Shown: one piece after another, positions 44,233 to 54,099 of the stretch
Position numbering within the stretch: position 1 is the stretch's first letter
How the letters are laid out: each line of letters opens with the position of its first letter
Position numbers and translations under genes: made by a program
Assembly (NCBI RefSeq): GCF_000422765.1
Contig: NZ_KE383915.1
Span: forward strand, 59,425 to 123,424
From: Neptunomonas japonica DSM 18939
GTDB taxonomy: Bacteria; Pseudomonadota; Gammaproteobacteria; Pseudomonadales; Balneatricaceae
Length of the DNA: 64,000 bases
Direction of reading: 5' to 3'
The notes under the pieces: generated by a model
Seen by the model: only the letters and a program-made list of their open reading frames with translations
Database searches by the model: none
Told to the model about the DNA's origin: nothing

Positions 44233-46455
44233 ATGGATACTACTCTAATTCTTGAAAACGTCTCATGCGCAGGCTGCGTTAAGAAAATAGAGACCTGCGT
44301 CTCCAACATACCCAATATAGACAATGCTGAAGTCAACTTCCCACAACGCAAGCTATACATTCAAGGCTCAGCCACCCCTGAATCGGTCATTAACGAACTA
44401 AAGATCATTGGCTACCAAGCACGCCCTTCGCAAAGCGACGCCGAAGACAGACGCAAGCAAAAAGAAGCTGATTCAGCACAGTACCGTCTGCGTCTAATTC
44501 ACGCAGGCACGGCCCTTTCTCTTGGCATACCCATGATGCTTGCAGGGTTCTTCATGGATGACATGAGCATCCAGTCAAGCAATGACCAGATATTATGGGG
44601 AGCAATAGGACTTCTCACTTTCGCCATCATGTACTTCTCTGGCCGCCACTTCTTCACAGGAGCTTTTACTGCATTACGCAATGGTGGCTCAACGATGGAT
44701 ACCTTAATCTCAATTGGAACGGGCAGCGCATGGCTCTTCTCCATGCTTGTTGTACTCGCTCCTCACCTATTACCCAGCACAGCAAGACATATTTATTTTG
44801 AAGCAGCTGTCATGATTATTGGCCTAGTAAACTTGGGCTTAGCAATGGAGTTAAGAGCACGCACACAGACATCAAGTGCCGTAGAGCGCCTATTAGACCT
44901 GCAACCGAAAACAGCGCGCGTCATTAGAAACGACAAAGAACTAGACTTACCACTGGAGCTTGTACTGGTTGGTGATAAGATTCGCATCCGCCCGGGAGAG
45001 CAAATCCCAGTAGACGCCTGTGTCATTGAAGGCCAGAGCTATATTGACGAATCAATGCTGACGGGTGAGTCCATAGCGACCAACAAAACACCCGGAGACA
45101 GCGTATCAGGAGGAACACTCAACAAATCCGGCAGCTTATTAGTAGTTGCTGAAAAAGTAGGCGCAGACACTGCCATTAATCACATTATTGAAATGATTAA
45201 ACAAGCCCAAAATAGCAAGCCTGCTATAGCTAAACTAGCCGACAAAATCTCAGCCGTATTTGTTCCTGCAGTTCTGGTGATAAGCCTATTAACTGCCTTG
45301 CTGTGGTACTTTTTTGGACCTGAACCAAAAATTGCTTATATGTTGATAACAGCTACAACCGTATTGATCATCGCCTGCCCATGCGCTCTAGGCCTTGCCA
45401 CCCCCATGTCAATAATGGTTGGTGTAGGCAAAGCTGCTGAGCATGGTGTTCTCATTCGCAATGCACAGGCACTTCAAGCCGCCTCAAGTATCAACACGCT
45501 TATTCTCGATAAGACGGGAACCATCACTGAAGGCAAGCCCAAGTTAAACCGCATCATTGCTATAAACACTTCTGAGAACCAACTTCTTACACTTGCAGCA
45601 TCCCTTGAGCAATGGTCTGAACACCCACTAGGGGAAGCCATCACTCAAGCTGCCAAAGATAAGCAACTCACACTTCATAATGTAGAACAATTCAACACTA
45701 TCACTGGGCGCGGAGTAACGGGCATCATTAACAAGAAGACATTACTTTTAGGCAACCATGCCTTTATGCAAGAAAATAACATAAGCACTCAAGCTGCTAG
45801 TGACTTCATTGACGACTTAACCAGCGCAGCACACACACCTATTTACCTTGCTACTGATGGAGAACTTCAAGGGCTACTAGCGGTGGCTGATTCGATAAGA
45901 GAAGACTCAGCAATCGCAATTAAACGCTTAAGCAATGCTGGGATAAAGGTCATCATGCTGACTGGCGACAACCACAAAACAGCTAAAGCTGTAGCCAAAC
46001 AAGTCGGCATTACTGAATTTATTGCTGAAGTGATGCCTGCAGATAAAGCTGACAAAGTAAAAGCCTTACAAGCACAAGGTAGAATTGTCGCCATGGCAGG
46101 CGACGGTATTAACGATGCACCTGCGTTAGTCCAAGCAGACGTAGGCTTCGCTGTTGGCAACGGTACCGATATAGCAATAGAGAGCGCCGACATGGTGCTT
46201 ATACGCAATTCTATACACAGTGTTGCAGATGCCATTGAGCTATCAAAAGCCACACTGAAAAACATTAAACAGAATCTTTTTGGCGCATTCATTTACAACA
46301 GCTTAGGAATACCGATCGCCGCGGGCATTCTATTTCCTTTTACCGGCTTATTACTGAGCCCAATTATTGCCGGGGGAGCAATGGCGTTTTCATCTGCAAC
46401 TGTGGTCAGCAATGCCAATCGTTTAAGGCTATTTAAACCTTCGCATGAAAGCTAA
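44233..46455 (+). CDS. copA: Cu(I)-exporting P-type ATPase CopA
   Basis: P1B-type ATPase exporting Cu(I) to the periplasm, 740 residues. One N-terminal metal domain (VSCAGCVKKIE) rather than two. Further motifs: TGES actuator, CPCALGLATP in the ion channel helix, DKTGTITEGKP (phosphorylated Asp), the HP dipeptide (SEHPLGEA), GDGINDAPALVQADVG, and YNSLGIP plus MAFSS in the last helices, which are Cu(I)-site marks. It follows a CueR-type promoter and faces cueR. Confidence 0.95.
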   Translation: MDTTLILENVSCAGCVKKIETCVSNIPNIDNAEVNFPQRKLYIQGSATPESVINELKIIGYQARPSQSDAEDRRKQKEADSAQYRLRLIHAGTALSLGIPMMLAGFFMDDMSIQSSNDQILWGAIGLLTFAIMYFSGRHFFTGAFTALRNGGSTMDTLISIGTGSAWLFSMLVVLAPHLLPSTARHIYFEAAVMIIGLVNLGLAMELRARTQTSSAVERLLDLQPKTARVIRNDKELDLPLELVLVGDKIRIRPGEQIPVDACVIEGQSYIDESMLTGESIATNKTPGDSVSGGTLNKSGSLLVVAEKVGADTAINHIIEMIKQAQNSKPAIAKLADKISAVFVPAVLVISLLTALLWYFFGPEPKIAYMLITATTVLIIACPCALGLATPMSIMVGVGKAAEHGVLIRNAQALQAASSINTLILDKTGTITEGKPKLNRIIAINTSENQLLTLAASLEQWSEHPLGEAITQAAKDKQLTLHNVEQFNTITGRGVTGIINKKTLLLGNHAFMQENNISTQAASDFIDDLTSAAHTPIYLATDGELQGLLAVADSIREDSAIAIKRLSNAGIKVIMLTGDNHKTAKAVAKQVGITEFIAEVMPADKADKVKALQAQGRIVAMAGDGINDAPALVQADVGFAVGNGTDIAIESADMVLIRNSIHSVADAIELSKATLKNIKQNLFGAFIYNSLGIPIAAGILFPFTGLLLSPIIAGGAMAFSSATVVSNANRLRLFKPSHES

Positions 46456-46565
46456 ACCTGAACGACTGGTAAGCATTACAGAAGCCACAAAAAAATCTGC
46501 GCTTTTCTTGTTAAGCCAACGGCGTGAAAAATAAAGGAGAGTTTCAAAGAGGAGCTAATGGTATC

Positions 46566-46642
46566 TGGTGCGCCCAGTAGGACTCGAACCTACAACCTAC
46601 GCCTTAGAAGGGCGTTGCTCTATCCAGTTGAGCTATGGGCAC
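46566..46642 (-). tRNA. tRNA-Arg (TCT)
   Basis: 77-base cloverleaf with anticodon TCT in loop CTTCTAA, encoded CCA. It has its own promoter 80 bases upstream and two leader hairpins. It is encoded opposite to the flanking copA and folD genes. Confidence 0.95.
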
Positions 46643-46650
46643 TACAGGAA

Positions 46651-46713
46651 TCAGGAAAACCTGAACCTTTATGAGGCCCTGCTGCTGAACCGAGATTCAA
46701 AGGCCTCATAAAG
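46651..46713 (-). ncRNA. structured leader of pre-tRNA-Arg
   Basis: The transcript between the promoter and tRNA-Arg contains a perfect 12-bp stem, CTTTATGAGGCC (46667-46678) with GGCCTCATAAAG (46702-46713) and a 23-base loop, and then a short TCAGG/CCTGA hairpin (46651-46664). No T-run, so not a terminator. Possibly a processing signal for the precursor. This is my reading of the sequence; no family is known to me. Confidence 0.4.
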
Positions 46714-46721
46714 GAGCGCGT

Positions 46722-46750
46722 ATCCTAAAGGAGCACTCGCATGTCGTCAA
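46722..46750 (-). promoter_or_regulatory. sigma-70 promoter of tRNA-Arg
   Basis: TTGACG (46750-46745), 17-base spacer, TAGGAT (46727-46722) on the minus strand, then a GC-rich ACGCGCTC discriminator. The likely start is close to the first arm of the 12-bp leader hairpin. Confidence 0.7.
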
Positions 46751-46895
46751 TATTTATTTTAAAGACAGTACATAATTAGCCTTCTTATACCTAATCGCCT
46801 ATTAATCACCTACCACCCACTTGGCCACAGAGGCTGAACATGAGAAAATCCGCGCAGTTTTGATACAATGCCAGCATCAGGAATCATCTAAAACA

Positions 46896-47744
46896 ATGAC
46901 CGCACAGATTATTGACGGAAAACAGATTGCTGCCGACGTTCGTCGACAGGTAGCAGAAAATATTCAGAACCGACTAAAAGAAAATAAGCGCGCTCCTTGC
47001 CTGGCCGTTGTTATTGTTGGTAACGACCCCGCTTCTCATGTCTATGTTCGCAATAAAAAAAATGCATGCATTGAGGTAGGTATCCAATCGCTATCATATG
47101 ACCTACCTTCTGACACATCACAGCAACACTTACTCTCTCTCGTTGATGAGCTTAATGCAAACCCTGATGTTGACGGCATACTGGTGCAGCTACCGCTACC
47201 TGTGGAATTAAACAGCAATGAGATTCTTGAGCGCATCCAGCCAGAAAAAGATGTTGATGGCTTCCACCCGTTTAACCTTGGCCGTTTAGCTCAGCGCCTG
47301 CCCGCTCTGCGCCCCTGCACCCCAAAAGGAGTAATGAAGCTGCTTGAGTCAACCAATATTGATTTGCATGGCCAAGAAGCTGTCGTCGTTGGCGCATCCA
47401 ACATTGTCGGCCGCCCTATGTCGCTTGAGTTATTACTTGCAGGCTGCACTGTTACAACAACCCACCGCTTTACTCGCGATTTAGCGTTTCATGTTCAGCG
47501 CGCCGACATTGTCATTGTGGGCGTCGGCAAACCAGGTATTGTGAAAGGCGAATGGATTAAAAAAGGCGCTATCGTCATTGATGTAGGTATCAATCGTCTC
47601 AGCGATGGACGCTTAGTAGGCGATGTTGACTATGATATAGCCGCACAGAGCGCTGGTTGGATCACACCAGTACCAGGCGGTGTTGGCCCAATGACAGTTG
47701 CCTGCCTAATGGAAAACACCTTAGAAGCTGCAAAAAACACCTAA
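46896..47744 (+). CDS. folD: bifunctional methylenetetrahydrofolate dehydrogenase/cyclohydrolase
   Basis: Interconverts 5,10-methylene-, methenyl- and 10-formyl-THF with NADP. 282 residues from the ATG at 46896 (an upstream in-frame ATG at 46821 is rejected because family similarity starts at [12 protein letters not shown]). Seen: catalytic Lys in [34 protein letters not shown] and the cofactor-binding [35 protein letters not shown] closes the protein as usual. An AGGA 14 bases upstream is the only ribosome site seen. Confidence 0.95.
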   Translation: MTAQIIDGKQIAADVRRQVAENIQNRLKENKRAPCLAVVIVGNDPASHVYVRNKKNACIEVGIQSLSYDLPSDTSQQHLLSLVDELNANPDVDGILVQLPLPVELNSNEILERIQPEKDVDGFHPFNLGRLAQRLPALRPCTPKGVMKLLESTNIDLHGQEAVVVGASNIVGRPMSLELLLAGCTVTTTHRFTRDLAFHVQRADIVIVGVGKPGIVKGEWIKKGAIVIDVGINRLSDGRLVGDVDYDIAAQSAGWITPVPGGVGPMTVACLMENTLEAAKNT

Positions 47745-47781
47745 CTTAGCCACATCCCAAGCATTAAATGGAGTCAACATT

Positions 47782-48432
47782 TTGCACAAAGCATCGATAA
47801 CAGGCTATCTAATTTGCAGCGCTACATTAGTAGTTTTGTTTTTATTATCAGTGGTATTGGGAGGCACTGAGCGAGAATTCTTACTTGCAGAAGGCGGTCT
47901 AATAGAGACAAGCTCAGCAGCTGGCTATTTCATCTGCGCTATTTTTATTATTTACAAAAGCAACCTGAACTACCTAAAAAGATATCACTACTTTCTCATA
48001 CTTATAATCATGTTCGGCCTCAGAGAACTTGATTTTGACAAACGCTTCACTACTATGGGGATCTTGAAAAGTAAATTTTTATTTAGTAGCCAAGTGCCCA
48101 TGCTTGAAAAAGCCATTGGTTTTTTCATAATACTCATACTTCTTTACACAGTTTATAGAATACTTAAGACTCACCTTAGAAGCTTCTTATTAAACCTAAA
48201 AGAATTCAGCACAATTACTATAGGAACCTTGTTTTCTATTGCTTTTTTGGTCGTATCAAAAAGCATTGATGGCTTAGGAAGGAAGCTAAAGCCTTTTGGT
48301 ATTGAGTTATCTGAACTTCAAAAAACACACATAGAAGCACTCGAGGAAATTTTAGAATTAGGCATCCCTATCATGCTAATCCTTACATTTGCAGCATACT
48401 TCAAACAACAATCTACCTCACCACCCCCTTAA
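47782..48432 (+). CDS. membrane protein of unknown function
   Basis: A 216-residue integral membrane protein starting from TTG, 8 bases after GGAG. Hydrophobic segments lie at about 7-28, 44-58, 70-78, 106-124, 145-162 and near the C terminus, so roughly five or six helices. A conserved-looking motif FGLRELDFDKRFTTMGILKSKF sits in a loop. It follows folD by 37 bases on the same strand. I do not recognise the family; no function is proposed. Confidence 0.65.
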   Translation: MHKASITGYLICSATLVVLFLLSVVLGGTEREFLLAEGGLIETSSAAGYFICAIFIIYKSNLNYLKRYHYFLILIIMFGLRELDFDKRFTTMGILKSKFLFSSQVPMLEKAIGFFIILILLYTVYRILKTHLRSFLLNLKEFSTITIGTLFSIAFLVVSKSIDGLGRKLKPFGIELSELQKTHIEALEEILELGIPIMLILTFAAYFKQQSTSPPP

Positions 48433-48434
48433 AA

Positions 48435-48459
48435 CGGGCTCTTCAGCAAAACGAGCCCG
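48435..48459 (-). terminator. Rho-independent terminator of cysS
   Basis: CGGGCTC and GAGCCCG form a 7-bp stem with an 11-base loop; on the minus strand TTTTAAGG follows. It touches the stop codon of the convergent membrane protein gene. Confidence 0.8.
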
Positions 48460-48472
48460 CTAACATGCCAGC

Positions 48473-49879
48473 TTAGCTTCCTCTAAACCAAGAAGTACCC
48501 TCTCGACTGTCTTTAAGAATAATGCCTTGAGCGACCAACTCATCACGAATTCGGTCAGATTCAGCATAATCTTTATTTGCTTTAGCTGTTACTCGCTGCT
48601 GGATTAATACCTCGATATCCCCAGCACTCAATTCACCTTCTTTATCATCACCCTTGAGGAAAGCGTCTGGGCTCTGCTGCAATATACCCAGCACACAACC
48701 CAACTCAGCGATCTTATGAGCTACCGCTGCCGCGCTTGCATTAGACGTTTTCTTAAACTTATTAAGTTCGTTAACCATTTCAAACAAAATTGAAATAGCT
48801 TTAGGCGTATTAAAATCGTCATCCATTGCATCAATAAAGCGCTGTTCAAAATCATTAATACCAGCGTTTGCTGCATCCTCTGAAGAAAACTCGCACTCAG
48901 CAACTCCATTTAGTGCCTGATAAAATCGCTCAAGCATAACACGCGCTTCTTTAAGACTATCTTCACTGTAGTCAATATAGCTACGGTAGTGAACTCGTGC
49001 TAAGAAAAAGCGCACCACCTCAGGATTGTATTTTTCTAATACATCTCTAATGGTAAAAAAATTACCCAATGACTTAGACATTTTCTCACTATTCACACGC
49101 ACAGGGCCGGCATGCATCCAATAGTTGGCATACGTACATCCATTGGCGGCTTCAGATTGCGCAATTTCATTTTCATGATGCGGAAATGGCAAGTCAGGGC
49201 CACCACCATGAATATCAAAGGTATCACCAAGGCAGCATTTTGACATTGCCGAACATTCGATATGCCAACCCGGACGTCCAGCTCCCCACGGAGATTCCCA
49301 ACTAACCTCTCCCGGCTTCACCGCTTTCCATAAAACAAAATCGAGCGGGCTTTCCTTTGCTTCTTCTACCTCAACACGAGATCCTGAACGCAGCTCTTCA
49401 ACATTCTGATTTGTCAGCTTTCCATATTCAGCAAACTTCTCGACTCGATAATAAACATCACCATTTGATGCAGGATAAGCAAAACCTTTCTCAACCAAAG
49501 TGCTTATCAACGCAATAATTTCATCGATATGTGCTGTTGCTTTAGGTTCTTGGCTTGGCCTTAATACTGCTAGCGCATCTTCATCTTCGTGCATCGCATC
49601 TATCATGCGCTCAGTTAATTGCTCAACGCTTTCACTATTTTCTGAAGCCCTTTTAATAATTTTATCGTCAACGTCGGTGATGTTACGAATATAGTTAACA
49701 TCCCAGCCACGAGAACGTAGGTAGCGAGTAATGACATCAAAACACACCATGACCCTTGCATGCCCGATATGACAATAATCGTATACCGTGATACCACAAA
49801 CATACATATTAATACGACCTTCTACCAACGGCGTAAAAGGGGCTTTTTGCTTGGTGAGTGTGTTATAAATCTGAAGCAT
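48473..49879 (-). CDS. cysS: cysteine-tRNA ligase
   Basis: Class I aminoacyl-tRNA synthetase of 468 residues that charges tRNA-Cys. The HIGH motif is at 37-40, KMSKS at about 268 with SEKMSKSLGN, and the zinc ligands include C28, the WHIECSAMS Cys and the following His/Glu of PHHENEIAQSEA. The usual C-terminal anticodon-binding region (IEVLIQQRVTAKANKDYAESDRIRDELVAQGI) is complete. It converges with the membrane protein gene. Confidence 0.97.
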   Translation of the reverse strand: MLQIYNTLTKQKAPFTPLVEGRINMYVCGITVYDYCHIGHARVMVCFDVITRYLRSRGWDVNYIRNITDVDDKIIKRASENSESVEQLTERMIDAMHEDEDALAVLRPSQEPKATAHIDEIIALISTLVEKGFAYPASNGDVYYRVEKFAEYGKLTNQNVEELRSGSRVEVEEAKESPLDFVLWKAVKPGEVSWESPWGAGRPGWHIECSAMSKCCLGDTFDIHGGGPDLPFPHHENEIAQSEAANGCTYANYWMHAGPVRVNSEKMSKSLGNFFTIRDVLEKYNPEVVRFFLARVHYRSYIDYSEDSLKEARVMLERFYQALNGVAECEFSSEDAANAGINDFEQRFIDAMDDDFNTPKAISILFEMVNELNKFKKTSNASAAAVAHKIAELGCVLGILQQSPDAFLKGDDKEGELSAGDIEVLIQQRVTAKANKDYAESDRIRDELVAQGIILKDSREGTSWFRGS

Positions 49880-50009
49880 GATCTACCGATGTATTCCTAA
49901 AAAGATGAATAAGAAACTGCTCAACTAACCCGAACAGAGCGCTATTATAATGGAAATTGAAAACCTATGTGACAAATGAAAAGCTCTTTCAAAACAACAC
50001 CAGCGTATT

Positions 50010-50903
50010 TCAATCAGATAAACGCAATCGTCCAATTTGCTGAGCACCTAACGGACTCTTTTCTGACGTCAATAATAACTGACCAGAACTTTCCCAAACT
50101 ACTGACTCCCATTGTCCATAAGGCAAGACCGTATGGTAAACAGCGCTTTCCCAGACTGGCAAGCCCGCTTTAATATCAAAAATCCAAATAAACGACTGCC
50201 CAAAAACACTTGCTTTTTGATAGCCCAGCAACACCAACTTGTTGCTCTTTTCATTATAATCAGCCGCTGTCACCAACCCTGAAACCGGCAGAGTCATCAA
50301 AGGCTTTACCTTTTGTTGTGATTTGCTCTTACTCAGCGCGTAAAGCCTAGTCTGCAAATCCCCTCTATTCTTTGTAAACAACCAGAGATCATTACCGACA
50401 GCGGTCAAGGCTTCACAATCAAAATTATGCTGCTTTCCAACATCTAAAGCACCTCTATCAGCATAACTAAAGCTTATCTTTTTAGACGCCACTTTATCTT
50501 TATTCTTTGCCTCTATGAGCTTTTTCCAGCTCACCTTGTAAAGATCTAGCTTTTTACGCTTTCCTTTATTATTGCCACAGTCTGCAATAAATAAATTTTC
50601 ATCATCTTGGGCTAATGACTCCCAGTCTTTGTTCTTAGCACCCTCAATTTTTACCCGTTTAACAAAGTCATAGCTTTTTTTATCAAACGCATAAACAGAA
50701 TCCTTTCCACCACTGTCATTAATCGTCCAAAGGTAGCGATCATACCCTGCCAAGCCTGACGTTTCAGATACTTTATCGGGCAAATACTTGAGACTTTCAA
50801 CCGTCAAAGTTTGACCCAGCTGATCTCTTGAAATAGCTGAACCAGAACAACCAACAAGAAACCCTGCCACACATGAAAGTAACACTATTTTTTTTAGACG
50901 CAT
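50010..50903 (-). CDS. lipoprotein of unknown function, likely beta-propeller
   Basis: A 297-residue lipoprotein with lipobox LVGC (Cys19). Repeated patterns such as SGLAGYDRYLWTINDSGGKD, DEN-LFIADCGNNKG and NDLWLFTKNRGD recur at about 40-60 residue spacing and look like blades of a beta-propeller. Lysine-rich. No enzyme motif is recognised. It is encoded alone, divergent from the GT39 gene, so its role may relate to the envelope. Function unknown. Confidence 0.7.
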   Translation of the reverse strand: MRLKKIVLLSCVAGFLVGCSGSAISRDQLGQTLTVESLKYLPDKVSETSGLAGYDRYLWTINDSGGKDSVYAFDKKSYDFVKRVKIEGAKNKDWESLAQDDENLFIADCGNNKGKRKKLDLYKVSWKKLIEAKNKDKVASKKISFSYADRGALDVGKQHNFDCEALTAVGNDLWLFTKNRGDLQTRLYALSKSKSQQKVKPLMTLPVSGLVTAADYNEKSNKLVLLGYQKASVFGQSFIWIFDIKAGLPVWESAVYHTVLPYGQWESVVWESSGQLLLTSEKSPLGAQQIGRLRLSD

Positions 50904-51018
50904 CGAATAACCATCACAGACAATAAATTTTCATATTAATTAATGAGGCTAAGAAAGCCGTAATATTCAATGATATAATACACACTTTTTTTACATTACT
51001 TGAGTATCAACTGCCAGC

Positions 51019-52527
51019 ATGTCTACCTTAAACAAAACAACTTCACTCTCACCAAGCTTCAGCCTCTTATCTTGGCAGGGTGTAACTCTATTTATTGCCG
51101 TGTTGACATTATATCGGGTACTGTCTATTACACAGGGACACGTATCCCTCTTTTATGATGAGGCGTATTATTACCACTGGTCATTAGACCCTGATTGGGG
51201 CTATTACTCCAAACCTCCAATGGTTGCTTGGATTATCGCATTTACTACCTCATTATTTGGTGACAGTGACTTTGCTGTAAAGCTAGGAGCCCCTTTCCTA
51301 TACAGCTTAACGGCCGGTATCATTTACAAAATTGCCAAGCGTCTCTGGAACCCCAAAGCAGCGGCGTGCTCCGCCCTAGTCTTTTTCACCGCCCCTCTCG
51401 TTGGTTTCAACAGCCTTTTCATTACGACCGACGCGCCTTTATTATTTTTCTGGGCACTATCTACATGGTTTTTTATTATCGCCATTGAAACTCAGTCTTG
51501 GAAAAGCTGGATTTTACTAGGCTTTACTGTTGGTTGCGGCATGATGAGCAAGTACACCATGGCATTGCTACCCCTTGGCTTATTTATCTATATGGGCTTT
51601 GCAGAAAAGCACCGCCCTCAACTTGCCACTTTAAAGCCTTGGACTGCAGCTATTATTGCTGGGTTAATTTTCTCACTGAATATTTACTGGAACTATCAGC
51701 ATGATTTCGTAACTATTACCCATACCTCTGAAATTTCGCAACTGGATAAAAAACTTTTCAATCCAGACAAGTTAGCAGAATTTTTAATTAGTCAAATACT
51801 GGTTCTAGGCCCAATATGGAGCTACTTCTTAATACGCCAATGGCTCAATCGCAAAGCACGCTCAAGCACTGGCCACTCAGGTGTGTTAATAGCAATATTT
51901 CTGCCTCTTATTATTGTTATATGCACACAGGCACTGTTATCGCGCGCTTTTATTAACTGGGCAGCACCCTGCCTGATAGCCGCATCACTTTGGGTTGGCT
52001 TTTACCTAAGCTCTCAAACAACAAAGAAAATCATGACAGGCCTTGTCATCCAACTCTTGATGATTAGCCTTTTCTACCATTGGCCAATCATTCTTGAAAC
52101 AGCAGGAATAGAAAGAACCCGTAAAGTAGACCCATTTCAGCGCACCCAAGGCTGGCCCGAACTTGCCAAGCAGTTACAGCCCGTATTAACTGCTAACCCT
52201 GACGCACTCATCACCAGCCCTTCTCGAAAGCTACTCGCCTACATAAGCTTCTATGCAGAACCTGGCAAATTGCGCGTTGCTCGCTGGAACCCTAACAACG
52301 AAAGCATTCGTGACTACTATGACCTGTTCTTTAACCTCAGAGAATATAAAGAGATAATAGATAAGAAGTTCATCTTAATCAGCGAAACACCCATGAGCGA
52401 CAAGCTCCTTACTCGATTCAAGCAGTGCAACTCATTTCAACATTACACTGAGAAGGTTTTTAGCGATCTCACTCGCCACATTTACCTATATGAATGCACT
52501 GAATTCAAAGGTTACATAAATGATTAA
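51019..52527 (+). CDS. GT39/ArnT-like integral membrane glycosyltransferase
   Basis: A 502-residue membrane protein with a PMT_2 domain: FYDEAYYYHWSLDPDWGYYSKPPMVAWI near residues 38-66 carries the DE and the KPP element of the ArnT/GT39 family. About ten to twelve helices, then a soluble C-terminal domain. These enzymes move a sugar from an undecaprenyl phosphate donor onto lipid A, glycan or protein. The stop overlaps the next gene (PAP2) by 8 bases, so translation is coupled. Acceptor unknown. Confidence 0.87.
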   Translation: MSTLNKTTSLSPSFSLLSWQGVTLFIAVLTLYRVLSITQGHVSLFYDEAYYYHWSLDPDWGYYSKPPMVAWIIAFTTSLFGDSDFAVKLGAPFLYSLTAGIIYKIAKRLWNPKAAACSALVFFTAPLVGFNSLFITTDAPLLFFWALSTWFFIIAIETQSWKSWILLGFTVGCGMMSKYTMALLPLGLFIYMGFAEKHRPQLATLKPWTAAIIAGLIFSLNIYWNYQHDFVTITHTSEISQLDKKLFNPDKLAEFLISQILVLGPIWSYFLIRQWLNRKARSSTGHSGVLIAIFLPLIIVICTQALLSRAFINWAAPCLIAASLWVGFYLSSQTTKKIMTGLVIQLLMISLFYHWPIILETAGIERTRKVDPFQRTQGWPELAKQLQPVLTANPDALITSPSRKLLAYISFYAEPGKLRVARWNPNNESIRDYYDLFFNLREYKEIIDKKFILISETPMSDKLLTRFKQCNSFQHYTEKVFSDLTRHIYLYECTEFKGYIND

Positions 52528-53206
52528 TATTAAGCAGTTTTTACTACGCACCGATATTCAAATCTTTATATTCTGCACGCTGTTTTTTACCATTTTTTCT
52601 AGTATAGATTTGCGTGTTGCGTCTTTCTTTTATACGCCTGAAGAGGGCTTTTATTTAAGGGATATCTGGTTTAACCAATTCATACACTCTACTTTCGCCC
52701 GCATTCATCTGTTATGGCTTGTCGCCTTTATTGCAGGACTTGTTTATTGCTGGAAAAAAGGACTCAAAGCCAAACAGAAGATTTTCTTTTTTCTTATTGT
52801 CACCATGGTTGTAGGCCCAGGAATTCTCGTCAACACACTCATCAAAGACAACTCCATTGGCCGAGTACGCCCGACCGATATTCAGCAATTTTCTGGCAAA
52901 GAAAGCTTTACTCCAGCCTTTGCTTACTCGGGACAGTGCAAAAAGAACTGCTCATTCGTAAGCGGACATGCAGCTATTGGTTTTTATGTCATTGTTTTAG
53001 GCTGGGTATTCAGAAGAAGGGCATGGTTTTGGGCTGGCCTCTCATTAGGTGCAATTATTGGATTGAGCCGCATCATGGAGGGCGGACACTTTTTAAGCGA
53101 CATCGTTTTTGCTTTTTGGAGTGTTTATTTCAGCACTCTATTGATAGCACGGTCCTTTAACTACCCAACACCAGTTATCTCATTTTTTTGCAAAGAGGAT
53201 AGATAG
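52520..53206 (+). CDS. PAP2-family membrane phosphatase
   Basis: A 228-residue membrane phosphatase with the three PAP2 signatures: KDNSIGRVRP (KX6RP), CSFVSGHA (xSGH) and SRIMEGGHFLSD (SRX5HX3D). It acts on lipid phosphates or pyrophosphates such as undecaprenyl-PP or the lipid A phosphates. The 8-base overlap with the GT39 gene suggests the two act on one lipid carrier or on lipid A. The active site would face the periplasm. Confidence 0.9.
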   Translation: MINIKQFLLRTDIQIFIFCTLFFTIFSSIDLRVASFFYTPEEGFYLRDIWFNQFIHSTFARIHLLWLVAFIAGLVYCWKKGLKAKQKIFFFLIVTMVVGPGILVNTLIKDNSIGRVRPTDIQQFSGKESFTPAFAYSGQCKKNCSFVSGHAAIGFYVIVLGWVFRRRAWFWAGLSLGAIIGLSRIMEGGHFLSDIVFAFWSVYFSTLLIARSFNYPTPVISFFCKEDR

Positions 53207-53265
53207 CACAAGCCCAGGTTTTCCGTTAACATCTAAAATACATAGATACCCTAGCGGAAACCTGC

Positions 53266-54069
53266 ATGCCGATCGTTGATGAACACTATAGCCAAAGCCT
53301 TCAAACCGACGACATCCTAAATCGATTGACCATAGCTTATCCCGAAGGCCCCAACACTTATCAGCTCGCGCCAATTGACCAACTACATATAGGCGGGATT
53401 AAAGCGTCCAAGAAGTTAAGCCAACGCGTAGCTGATCTAAACGCATCCACGGTACTTGATGTTGGCAGCGGTTTAGGCGGCTTACTGCGCGTATGCCAGC
53501 AACAACACAACGCACTTTATGTCAGTCTGGATATAACCCATGAACTGGGCCAGATAAACCAGAAATTAAATCTGCTAAGCAAAAATGACAGCATCGTTAT
53601 CACCGGCAATGGCCAGCAACTTCCATTTCCTGACCACTCATTTGACGTCATAATAATGCAGCACAGTTTATTGAACATGCCAGACAAAATCAGCGCGCTT
53701 AAAGAATGTAAACGCGCACTATCGCCAAGCGGGCACCTGATTCTCCACGAAGTACTCAAAGGAGATAATCATGATGAAATGCTATTCCCCGTCCCTTGGG
53801 CTCGGCATCCAGAGCTATCCCACCTTATTAACGAAGAAGAAATAACGGAATTAATCGATACGGCTGAAATGCGGATACAATCAATAGAAGATTGGACAGA
53901 AGAAGCTCTCACATGGAGAACGCGCCAAACAAACAAACAAGAAACACCACAAGCTCCTGTGGTATCTCCCAATATGATTTTGGGCTCAGAATTTTCACTC
54001 ATGGGGAAGAACGTACAGCGTAATTTACAATGCAACGCTATACGAATAGTAGAACTGGTTATCTGTTAA
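53266..54069 (+). CDS. SAM-dependent methyltransferase (Methyltransf_11)
   Basis: A 267-residue class I methyltransferase. Motif I VLDVGSGLGGLL (about 63-74), then DITHELG, and the post-motif pattern FPDHSFDVIIMQHSLLNMPD. The framework resembles glycine/sarcosine N-methyltransferases and phosphoethanolamine methyltransferases. It begins 59 bases after the PAP2 stop, so it may be the third gene of the GT39 operon. Substrate unknown. Confidence 0.78.
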   Translation: MPIVDEHYSQSLQTDDILNRLTIAYPEGPNTYQLAPIDQLHIGGIKASKKLSQRVADLNASTVLDVGSGLGGLLRVCQQQHNALYVSLDITHELGQINQKLNLLSKNDSIVITGNGQQLPFPDHSFDVIIMQHSLLNMPDKISALKECKRALSPSGHLILHEVLKGDNHDEMLFPVPWARHPELSHLINEEEITELIDTAEMRIQSIEDWTEEALTWRTRQTNKQETPQAPVVSPNMILGSEFSLMGKNVQRNLQCNAIRIVELVIC

Positions 54070-54099
54070 AGTATTTTGCACACTAGCCAAAAATTATAT

